Origin: Parabacteroides sp. AM08-6
GTDB taxonomy: Bacteria > Bacteroidota > Bacteroidia > Bacteroidales > Tannerellaceae
DNA length: 35,288 nucleotides
Direction: 5' to 3'
Assembly: GCF_003473295.1 (NCBI RefSeq)
Contig: NZ_QRMP01000035.1
Span: 1 to 35,288 of the forward strand
The translations under genes and the position numbers were made by a program. Each line of letters begins with the position of its first letter. The first letter of the stretch is position 1. The notes below the pieces were generated by a model. It made no database searches. It was not told the DNA's origin and saw only the letters and a list, made by a program, of their open reading frames with translations. This document shows positions 21,801 to 28,509 of the stretch, one piece after another.

Positions 21801-22295
21801 ATGTTGAAAATAGGACTTCTTTCCGATACGCATGCCTGGTGGGATGATAAATATGCCGAATACTTTGCTGAATGCGATGAAATATGGCATTCCGGAGATA
21901 TCGGCTCGGATTTGCTGGCGGCCCGTTTGGCTGCCTTGAAACCGTTCAGAGCCGTATATGGAAATATCGACGGACAGTCTCTTCGCCTCCAGTATCCGGA
22001 AATCGCCCACTTCAAAGTTGAAGAGGTAAATGTAATGATGACGCATATCGGTGGATACCCCGGACGTTATAATCCGGCTATCAGGGAAGAATTGTATGAT
22101 ACTCGTCCTAACCTTTTCATAGCCGGCCATTCTCATATACTGAAAGTCTGTTTTGATAAAAGTTTGAATTGCTTATATATGAATCCCGGAGCTGCCGGGA
22201 AAAGCGGTTTTCATCAGGTTCGTACCTTGTTGAGATTTGTAATAGACGGCGCTCAAATAAAAGATTTAGAGGTGATAGAGTTAGGAAACAGGTGA
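21801..22295 (+). CDS. YfcE/MJ0936-type metallophosphodiesterase
   Basis: From ATG 21801 (MLKIGLLSDTHAWWDDKYAEYF) the protein has 164 residues, the usual length. The metallophosphatase ligands are in place: LSDTHAW (Asp/His), EIWHSGDIGS (GD), AVYGNIDGQ (GN(I/H)D), MMTHIGGYPGRY (H..G) and FIAGHSHI (GHSH). These enzymes use Mn or Ni to hydrolyse phosphodiesters; the physiological substrate is unknown. The gene is alone between ppk1 (divergent) and a convergent membrane-protein gene, and ends at a long hairpin. Confidence 0.92.
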   Translation: MLKIGLLSDTHAWWDDKYAEYFAECDEIWHSGDIGSDLLAARLAALKPFRAVYGNIDGQSLRLQYPEIAHFKVEEVNVMMTHIGGYPGRYNPAIREELYDTRPNLFIAGHSHILKVCFDKSLNCLYMNPGAAGKSGFHQVRTLLRFVIDGAQIKDLEVIELGNR

Positions 22296-22300
22296 AAATA

Positions 22301-22369
22301 ATGCCGGATTACAAAAGAAAAAGTGCTTATAATGGTTATTTATATCACTTGTTTTTTGTAATCCGGCAT
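22301..22369. terminator. Large bidirectional hairpin between convergent genes
   Basis: ATGCCGGATTACAAAA (22301-22316) and TTTTGTAATCCGGCAT (22354-22369) are perfect 16-base arms, and similarity continues inwards (GAAAAAGTG against CACTTG). It sits between the phosphodiesterase and the minus-strand membrane-protein gene. Confidence 0.9.
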
Positions 22370-22382
22370 GAATGATTTTCTT

Positions 22383-23504
22383 TCAATACTCTTGGCAACA
22401 GAAATTTTCCGCCAGTAAAACCGTGTTTTGTATATAGGCGAATTCCTGCTCGAAGTATTCGCTGAAAACACCGGACCCCAGATTTTCCTCAATCTGTTTT
22501 GATGTCCACAACTTGCCGTTCGGTTGTTTGATTTGCTCCATGACTTCTTCCGAGCGTATGCACACGACATAAAGATTGACCAGATGTTTTACTTTTTCGT
22601 TTTCAAATGTGTAACGAATTAGAAAACGAGGCATTACGTCCTGTTCTTCGTTTAATGTTCCGATGGCATCCTTTACCGTACTTTCTATACTATGACGGAA
22701 TAGTACATAACTGTAGAATGGATAATCGACGGCATCCGGAGATATAAATGCTTTTTTGCTTCGTTTAACGAGATAAAGCATTCCCTGATGAATAACGGCA
22801 ATACGTACTATCGGATGATAATACTTTTTGGGAACGGAGCGGCTGACAGAGCGAGCGATACACCCGACAACTTTGCCACTCTCGTTTAATACCGGTAGCC
22901 ACATCTCTTTCTGCAGGCTTCCTTGCATCATCGAAATACGTATCTGTTCGTATAAAATCAAAAGGATGCCTATTACGATTCCTAGTTCCCTATACAGAAA
23001 ACGTTCCATTCGTACACTTTGCATTGTGTCCGGAAGTATGCTGTATACTAAGATGATAAACAGATGCAGCGTGTAGAGATTCTGAATAAGTTGTGCTACG
23101 AAAAAAAATTCGTTTAATGTCGTACGCATCAACGTTCGTTTGTATGTCGGGTGCTTGGATGTCCGGATACGATGCAAAATTGTTCGTTTTGCAAATCCGA
23201 GGAATGCCAGCACAACAACTAACAAGACCTCCGTAATTAACGGAGAATAAATGAATAACACTGGTTCAAGCCGGAGGCATAAAAAGATAGAATATAAAAC
23301 TAGTGTTGTTGCAGCAGGCAATAACAGAAACTGATAAACTTTATCTTTACTCAATACTTGAAACAGGAAAATACAAACGAAACAGAAAGTTACACCAATT
23401 ATGAAGGATAATAAATATGAAAAATAATTATCCAAAAACATAAATAGCAACAGAGGCAATAAGCCTATCGCTTGGTTGTCCAAGCTTTTCTTCACTTTGT
23501 TCAT
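22383..23504 (-). CDS. Membrane protein with C-terminal Nudix-like domain
   Basis: From ATG 23502-23504 (MNKVKKSLDNQAIGLLPLL) the protein has 373 residues. A longer form would begin with TTG at 23540, and the ATG has a purine-rich AAAGGGGGAAAGGG leader. Several hydrophobic segments occupy the first half: two near the N-terminus (LLPLLLFMFLDNYFSYLLSFIIG, VCIFLFQVL), LLLPAATTLVLYSIFLCL, LITEVLLVVVLAFLGFA, LHLFIILVYSILP and LGIVIGILLILY. After this a soluble part (MWLPVLNESGKVVGCIARS, HPIVRIAVIHQGMLYLVKRS, RFLIRYTFENEKVKHLVNLYVV) has the strand order of a Nudix fold of the IDI type. The glutamate-rich catalytic Nudix box is not recognisable, so activity is doubtful. It is last of the dpp4/lipA minus-strand run, 61 bases after lipA. 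Confidence 0.7.
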   Translation of the reverse strand: MNKVKKSLDNQAIGLLPLLLFMFLDNYFSYLLSFIIGVTFCFVCIFLFQVLSKDKVYQFLLLPAATTLVLYSIFLCLRLEPVLFIYSPLITEVLLVVVLAFLGFAKRTILHRIRTSKHPTYKRTLMRTTLNEFFFVAQLIQNLYTLHLFIILVYSILPDTMQSVRMERFLYRELGIVIGILLILYEQIRISMMQGSLQKEMWLPVLNESGKVVGCIARSVSRSVPKKYYHPIVRIAVIHQGMLYLVKRSKKAFISPDAVDYPFYSYVLFRHSIESTVKDAIGTLNEEQDVMPRFLIRYTFENEKVKHLVNLYVVCIRSEEVMEQIKQPNGKLWTSKQIEENLGSGVFSEYFEQEFAYIQNTVLLAENFCCQEY

Positions 23505-23565
23505 ACCCTTTCCCCCTTTTCTCCCTTTATAAGATAACAATCAATATTGGGAAATGTTCGTACTA

Positions 23566-24411
23566 TCATACGTGTTTTTCTGCGTGATAAGAAGAACGTA
23601 CCAGTGGAGCGCTTTCCACCATCTTGAATCCTTTTTGTAATGCGATGGATTTGTAGGATTCAAATTGTTCCGGTGTGACATATTCTGTTACTGGGATATT
23701 TTTTCGGCTCGGTTGCAGATATTGCCCAATTGTCAATACGGAAACACCGGCTGCGAGAACATCATCCATTAGGGTGTGAACTTCATTGATTGTTTCACCC
23801 AAGCCAACCATAATACCGGTTTTAGCCGTGATGCCTTGCTTTGCGATGCGGGCAAGAACGGACAGGCTTATATCATATTTGGCGGCACTGCGTACTTGTG
23901 GAGTAATGCGGCGAACAGTCTCCATATTATGTGAAATAATTTCCGGAGCAGCCTTTATTACTTTATCAATCAATTCATATTGCCCTTGAAAATCGGGGAT
24001 TAGAACCTCTATTGTTGTTTCGGGATTGACTTCTTTTATGGATTGGATTGTATCTACCCAATGTTGTGCGCCAAGATCGGGTAGGTCGTCGCGATCCACT
24101 GATGTGATGACGGCATGTTTCAGCTTCATCAAACGAATACTTTCGGCAACATTAGCCGGTTCTTTCGGGTCCAATGGAAGAGGTTTCCCTGTCAATGTGT
24201 TGCAAAAACGACAGGAGCGGGTACAAATATCTCCTGCTATCATAAATGTAGCAGTCCCGCGACTCCAGCATTCTCCCATGTTCGGGCATTTTCCACTTGT
24301 GCATATGGTATGCAGGCAATGAGATTCTACTATGCTTTTTGTCTTTGTGAATTGTTCATTCCCACCCAGCCGGATTTTTAACCAATCCGGCTTTTTTAAA
24401 TGTTCTGACAT
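23566..24411 (-). CDS. lipA: Lipoyl synthase
   Basis: This 281-residue radical SAM enzyme inserts two sulfurs into octanoyl groups on lipoyl domains. The auxiliary-cluster cysteines are in HTICTSGKCPNMGEC (Cys37, Cys42, Cys48) and the radical SAM triad in DICTRSCRFC (Cys63, Cys67, Cys70). The C-terminal RSSYHA motif (PLVRSSYHAEKHV) supplies the serine ligand of the auxiliary cluster. The remaining core (SVDRDDLPDLGAQHW, EVLIPDFQG, TKTGIMVGLGE-like, LTIGQYLQPS) is complete. It lies 6 bases downstream of the dipeptidyl-peptidase gene, presumably in one mRNA. A lipB partner is not in the window. Confidence 0.97.
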   Translation of the reverse strand: MSEHLKKPDWLKIRLGGNEQFTKTKSIVESHCLHTICTSGKCPNMGECWSRGTATFMIAGDICTRSCRFCNTLTGKPLPLDPKEPANVAESIRLMKLKHAVITSVDRDDLPDLGAQHWVDTIQSIKEVNPETTIEVLIPDFQGQYELIDKVIKAAPEIISHNMETVRRITPQVRSAAKYDISLSVLARIAKQGITAKTGIMVGLGETINEVHTLMDDVLAAGVSVLTIGQYLQPSRKNIPVTEYVTPEQFESYKSIALQKGFKMVESAPLVRSSYHAEKHV

Positions 24412-24417
24412 TATAAG

Positions 24418-26592
24418 TTATAAATTATCAAATAGGAAATTAGACATTCTGGTATACAGGTGATAACGGGTATTACCTCCATAGATACTATGGTTACGGT
24501 CTTTATAAACCTGCATATCGAACTGTTTACCGGCTTGTACCAATGCTTCGGCATAATCCATAGTCTGTTGGAAATGCACGTTGTCGTCTGCTGTCCCGTG
24601 GACAAGCAGCAACTTACCTTGCAGGTTTTGGGCCAGACGGATAGGCGAAGTTGCGGCGTAGCCTTCAAAATTTTCTTGTGGCGTTCTCATATAGCGTTCG
24701 GTATAAACCGTGTCATAGTATTTCCAGTCGGTGGGAGGAGCCACTGCAATACCGGCTTTGAACGTACCGTTGCCGACACTCATCGACATCAACGTATTAT
24801 AGCCGCCGAAGCTCCAACCCCAAATAGCGATACGGTCTTTATCCACATAGGGCAGTTCGCCCAATGCTTGAGCGGCTTCGACCTGGTCTCTGGCTTCCAG
24901 TTCCCCCATACGCAAATAGGTACATTTACGGAAGGCTTCCCCCCGGGCACCGGTTCCCCGACCATCTACGGAAACGACCACGATGCCGTTAGCTGCCAGA
25001 TAGTGTTCCCAATCGAAGCTGTACTTATCCAGTACCTGCTGGGAATTGGGTCCGCTGTATTGAACCATCAATACAGGATATTTCTTTGATTCATCGAAAT
25101 TGGCGGGTTTTACAATCCACGCATTCAGTTCATAATCTGAAGCTGTGTGCACTTTGAAAAACTCTTTTTTACCATACGAATAGCCTGCGAGTTTTTCTGT
25201 CAAGCGGGCATTATCTTCCAATGTACGTAATATTTTGTTCGATTTTGTTTCGTTGACCGTAATCTTTACCGGCGTATTGGCATTGGAATAACTGTTTACA
25301 TAATAAGCAAAATTATCGCTGAAAGTTGCGTTGTTTGTTCCTTCTTGTGTAGACAGCTTAGTCTTGACACCTTTAGCGTCGATTTTATAAATAGCGCGAC
25401 GTATCGGACTTTCCTCTGCCGATTCATAATAAACAATTTTGTTTGTTTCATCGTATCCCAACAGATTTGTCACGTCCCAATTCCCTTTTGTTACCTGGCG
25501 TTGCATGACTCCTGTGGGTGAATACAAATAGATGTGGGCATATCCGTCCTGTTCGTTTACGTACGTGAAACCGGTACTATAGAATTTGATGGAATTCAGC
25601 CATTCCGAATCGACATAAGCCTTGTTCTCATCTCGCAGAATGAGACGGAATACACCACTTTTCGGATTGGCATAATACATGCTGAATATGTTTTGATGGC
25701 GGTTCAACGTCATTACGGCCAGCTGATCCGGATTTTCAGTGAAGACAATTCGTGGAATGTAAAGTTCTTCCTCCGACGGAACTTTCAGTTCCTTGGTATC
25801 TTTTGTCGCAACACTATAAGAATGAAGCGTCACTTTCGAATTTTTTTCACCGGCTTTCGGGTATTTGTAATTATAGTAACCGGGATAAAGGTCTTTTCCG
25901 AACATCTGCATGGAATATTCAGGCACCTCCGATTCGTCAAAACGGACAAAAGTCAGATATTCACTGTCCGGCGACCATGCCATCAGGTTTGTTACAGCAA
26001 ACTCTTCTTCATATACCCAATCGGTAATGCCGTTTAGTATTTTGTTGAGTTCGCCATCCTTGGTTACCTGGACTTCTGTATCGAAATCGAATTTTCTTAT
26101 CCATATATTATTATCGGAAACATAAGCACACATGCGTCCGTCTGGCGAATAAGTCGGTATCATTTGTTTGCTTTTCGAGTCGGAAAGCGGCTTTAAGTAA
26201 TTACGACGAACATCGTAATCGTAGACATTGGCTTTGAATGAACGGCGATAAATGGCTTCCGTATCCCGCCATACCAGGATGTGATGGCCTGTACTGCTGA
26301 TTGTGTATCCGTCAAAGTTGTCGAATGTGCATTCGCGTGCTTTTTTAGTACTGAACAGCGTGTCAACCGGATTTCCGGTCCGATAAGAATATTTGATAAT
26401 CATATTCCGGTCACTATTCATAGCAGTATAATGCTCTCCATCAGGCATGGAACGCATTTCGCCGATTGCTGTGACCTGACGGAACTGTCCGTCTGTTATT
26501 TCTTTTAAGCTAACTTGTTTACTTCCGTTTTGGGCTGAAAGACCCCCAATCAACAGGAACGAAAGTAAGATACCGAACCCCAATCGTTTCAT
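24418..26592 (-). CDS. dpp4: Dipeptidyl-peptidase IV-type serine peptidase (S9B)
   Basis: This 724-residue exported protein has a signal peptide (MKRLGFGILLSFLLIGGLSAQN). The N-terminal two thirds form the eight-bladed beta-propeller of DPP4 (residues about 40-480; segments MIPTYSPDGRMCAYVSDNNIWI, WVYEEEF, MAWSPDSEYLTFVRFDES). The DPP4 double-Glu motif is in DWVYEEEF. The C-terminal alpha/beta-hydrolase domain holds the catalytic triad: Ser594 in GWSFGG, Asp near 669 in GTADDNVHF and His701 in DRNHSIYGG. It cleaves X-Pro/X-Ala dipeptides from peptides in the periplasm or at the surface. A -7 box is at 26636-26643. It is first of the dpp4/lipA/membrane run, a coupling of functions that looks accidental. 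Confidence 0.95.
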   Translation of the reverse strand: MKRLGFGILLSFLLIGGLSAQNGSKQVSLKEITDGQFRQVTAIGEMRSMPDGEHYTAMNSDRNMIIKYSYRTGNPVDTLFSTKKARECTFDNFDGYTISSTGHHILVWRDTEAIYRRSFKANVYDYDVRRNYLKPLSDSKSKQMIPTYSPDGRMCAYVSDNNIWIRKFDFDTEVQVTKDGELNKILNGITDWVYEEEFAVTNLMAWSPDSEYLTFVRFDESEVPEYSMQMFGKDLYPGYYNYKYPKAGEKNSKVTLHSYSVATKDTKELKVPSEEELYIPRIVFTENPDQLAVMTLNRHQNIFSMYYANPKSGVFRLILRDENKAYVDSEWLNSIKFYSTGFTYVNEQDGYAHIYLYSPTGVMQRQVTKGNWDVTNLLGYDETNKIVYYESAEESPIRRAIYKIDAKGVKTKLSTQEGTNNATFSDNFAYYVNSYSNANTPVKITVNETKSNKILRTLEDNARLTEKLAGYSYGKKEFFKVHTASDYELNAWIVKPANFDESKKYPVLMVQYSGPNSQQVLDKYSFDWEHYLAANGIVVVSVDGRGTGARGEAFRKCTYLRMGELEARDQVEAAQALGELPYVDKDRIAIWGWSFGGYNTLMSMSVGNGTFKAGIAVAPPTDWKYYDTVYTERYMRTPQENFEGYAATSPIRLAQNLQGKLLLVHGTADDNVHFQQTMDYAEALVQAGKQFDMQVYKDRNHSIYGGNTRYHLYTRMSNFLFDNL

Positions 26593-26635
26593 TTTCTTTC
26601 TACTTTGTTTATCTCAGTTATCTTCTAATGATATG

Positions 26636-26643
26636 CAAAGTTA
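26636..26643 (-). promoter_or_regulatory. -7 promoter box of the dpp4/lipA operon
   Basis: CAAAGTTA on the plus strand is TAACTTTG on the minus strand, 44 bases ahead of the dpp4 ATG. No clear -33 box is seen. Confidence 0.6.
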
Positions 26644-26748
26644 GTATATTCTTGTCGTATTTGATAGAAAATAGTCAATGATTAAAGGATATTTGTGTAC
26701 TTAGGCCGTTTACAGATAGCATTTTATCAAAATATTAACCACTGGCTA

Positions 26749-26778
26749 TTGAGCTTTAACCATTATAAATTACCTTTG
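26749..26778 (+). promoter_or_regulatory. Promoter whose -7 box ends five bases before the radical SAM start codon
   Basis: TTG (26749-26751), 19 bases, then TACCTTTG (26771-26778) match the -33/-7 consensus. The ATG is at 26784, so transcription should begin within a few bases of, or at, the start codon, giving a leaderless mRNA. Confidence 0.7.
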
Positions 26779-26783
26779 CCGTC

Positions 26784-27713
26784 ATGGAAAATGGTAGACC
26801 TTATCGTGATTTCGGTGATTTTTTACGGGGAATATTTCCTTTTAAAGTTCAAAAGATATCTGTCAATGCCGGTTTTACCTGTCCCAACCGGGATGGGACG
26901 AAAGGTTTCGGCGGATGTACTTATTGTAACAATCAAACATTTAGCCCGGGTTATTGCCACACGGAAAAAAGTGTGACGGAACAGCTGGAAGAAGGTGTTT
27001 GCTTCTTCTCTCGCAAATATCCGGAAATGAAATATCTGGCATATTTCCAGGCCTATACGAATACCTATGACGAGTTGAATGCGTTGATAGCTAAATATGA
27101 AGAAGCTTTGTCTTTTCCCGGAGTAGTCGGCCTGATTGTCGGAACGCGTCCGGATTGTATGTCGGATGCCTTGCTGGATTATTTTACGCAATTATCCCAA
27201 AAGACTTTTGTTTTGATTGAATACGGATTGGAAAGTACACTCGACCGGACATTGTTTCGTATCAATCGCGGCCATACACATGCAGAATCAGAGGATGCCA
27301 TTCGTCGTACGGCGGGCAGAGGAATTTATACAGGTGCACATCTGATATTGGGGCTACCGGGAGAAAGCAGAGAAGAAATCCGGCATCATGCAGATGTCCT
27401 GTCCGCGCTTCCTCTCACAACTTTGAAATTGCATCAACTTCAGCTTATCCGGAATACGCGCATGGCTAAAGAGCAATCCGAACATCCTGAGCAGTTCCAC
27501 CTTTATGCAGTCGATGAATATATCGATTTGGTTATCGATTTCTTGGAACGATTAACTCCGTCCATTATTGTGGAGCGATTTGTCTCGCAATCTCCTAAAG
27601 AACTGTTGATTGCTCCGGATTGGGGACTCAAGAATTTTGAGTTTACAGCAAAAGTGAATAAGCGTATTTTGGAACGGAATACGTGGCAGGGGCGATTATC
27701 GGACTACAAATAG
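26784..27713 (+). CDS. TIGR01212-family radical SAM protein (YhcC-like)
   Basis: This 309-residue protein of the YhcC/TIGR01212 family has the expected N-terminus (RPYRDFGDFLRGIFPFKVQKISV) and the characteristic cluster motif in FTCPNRDGTKGFGGCTYCNN, with its conserved cysteines. Further conserved blocks are YFQAYTNTYDEL, GLIVGTRPDC, LIEYGLESTLDRTLFRINRGH, HLILGLPGESREEI and LKLHQLQLIRNT. The biochemical reaction is unknown to me, probably a modification reaction in the cytoplasm. The start agrees with the family N-terminus although only five bases separate it from the -7 box. The gene stands alone, divergent from dpp4, and ends in a short T-tailed hairpin. Confidence 0.92.
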   Translation: MENGRPYRDFGDFLRGIFPFKVQKISVNAGFTCPNRDGTKGFGGCTYCNNQTFSPGYCHTEKSVTEQLEEGVCFFSRKYPEMKYLAYFQAYTNTYDELNALIAKYEEALSFPGVVGLIVGTRPDCMSDALLDYFTQLSQKTFVLIEYGLESTLDRTLFRINRGHTHAESEDAIRRTAGRGIYTGAHLILGLPGESREEIRHHADVLSALPLTTLKLHQLQLIRNTRMAKEQSEHPEQFHLYAVDEYIDLVIDFLERLTPSIIVERFVSQSPKELLIAPDWGLKNFEFTAKVNKRILERNTWQGRLSDYK

Positions 27714-27716
27714 GAC

Positions 27717-27738
27717 AGACGAATGTATTTGTCTTTTT
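27717..27738 (+). terminator. Short intrinsic terminator of the radical SAM gene
   Basis: AGACGAA (27717-27723), loop TGTA, TTTGTCT (27728-27734) with one G-T pair, followed by TTTT, starting 4 bases after the stop codon. Confidence 0.6.
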
Positions 27739-27768
27739 CAAATAGGTAAGGAAATACGCGGCAACAAA

Positions 27769-28272
27769 CTATTCCTTATCATCTTTGGGGGAAGCCAATT
27801 CTCCTCGAAACGTAATACTTTGTTTATTAATAGGTGTTACGTTAATATTGGCGGAACCATTCGGATATACTTCTACGTGGAAACGGTATACGTCATCGTT
27901 TGTACGGGCTACGAATTTAATTTGAGCCATTCCTTTTTTATTATAGGAACATGTATAATCGGTAATTGATTTTTCAAAACGCAGTCCGTTTCCACCACCA
28001 AAGGGAGCCGAATAAGCTCTTCCATAATAAGGAAGATAGGAAATCGCAGAGTCACCACGCATTTCCAGAGAATATGGGGATGTCAGGTTTACTGAACGTC
28101 CTCTCATGGGCAGTGCACGGTTTACATCGATGGTAAACCGTTTTTTATCTATCATTTCTTTAACTTCTTTCTCTTTTTGCTCTTTTTTTTCTTGTTTGCT
28201 TTGGGCAAAAAGGGATTGTCCTCCGATAAGAAGGACAACCCCTATCAAAAAAAATAACCTAATGTTCATCAT
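27769..28272 (-). CDS. DUF4251 protein, exported
   Basis: I use ATG 28270-28272 (MMNIRLFFLIGVVLLIGGQSLFAQS, 167 residues); an earlier GTG would add seven residues before the signal peptide. After the signal peptide comes a lysine/glutamate-rich helix (KQEKKEQKEKEVKEMIDKKR). Then the DUF4251 core appears as beta strands: FTIDVNRALPMRGRSVNL, YSLEMRGDSAISYLPYYGRA, SAPFGGGNGLRFEKSI, IKFVARTNDDVYRFHVEVYP and INKQSITFRGEL. The family is found in Bacteroidetes and has no known function. It is monocistronic, convergent with the radical SAM gene and divergent from the ATPase gene. Confidence 0.87.
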   Translation of the reverse strand: MMNIRLFFLIGVVLLIGGQSLFAQSKQEKKEQKEKEVKEMIDKKRFTIDVNRALPMRGRSVNLTSPYSLEMRGDSAISYLPYYGRAYSAPFGGGNGLRFEKSITDYTCSYNKKGMAQIKFVARTNDDVYRFHVEVYPNGSANINVTPINKQSITFRGELASPKDDKE

Positions 28273-28437
28273 ATACCTTAAATAACTAAACACTCTATTT
28301 TGCCTTACATATATAAGACAAGATGAAGTCCCGAAAGGTTTATTTCCTGACTGTTAAATTAACTCAAAATATCAGTTTCCTGTGTTCTCGTCATTCAAAT
28401 TGCGATTTATAGAAAGGTTATGCAGTATATTTTCACC

Positions 28438-28467
28438 TTTGGATATTGTGTATGTCACGTAACTTTA
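28438..28467 (+). promoter_or_regulatory. Promoter of the P-type ATPase gene, which decides its start
   Basis: TTTG (28438-28441), 18 bases, then TAACTTTA (28460-28467) resemble the -33/-7 consensus with one mismatch in the last base. Transcription would begin near 28473, so translation must start at ATG 28510 and not at the in-frame ATG 28420. Confidence 0.55.
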
Positions 28468-28509
28468 CGTAATTTGCTCCCTTATTTTTCTGAAACAGAA
28501 TATAAACTT

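Noticed and set aside
28420..28509. 30-residue extension of the P-type ATPase
   Set aside because: It includes the likely promoter at 28438-28467 and has no family similarity.
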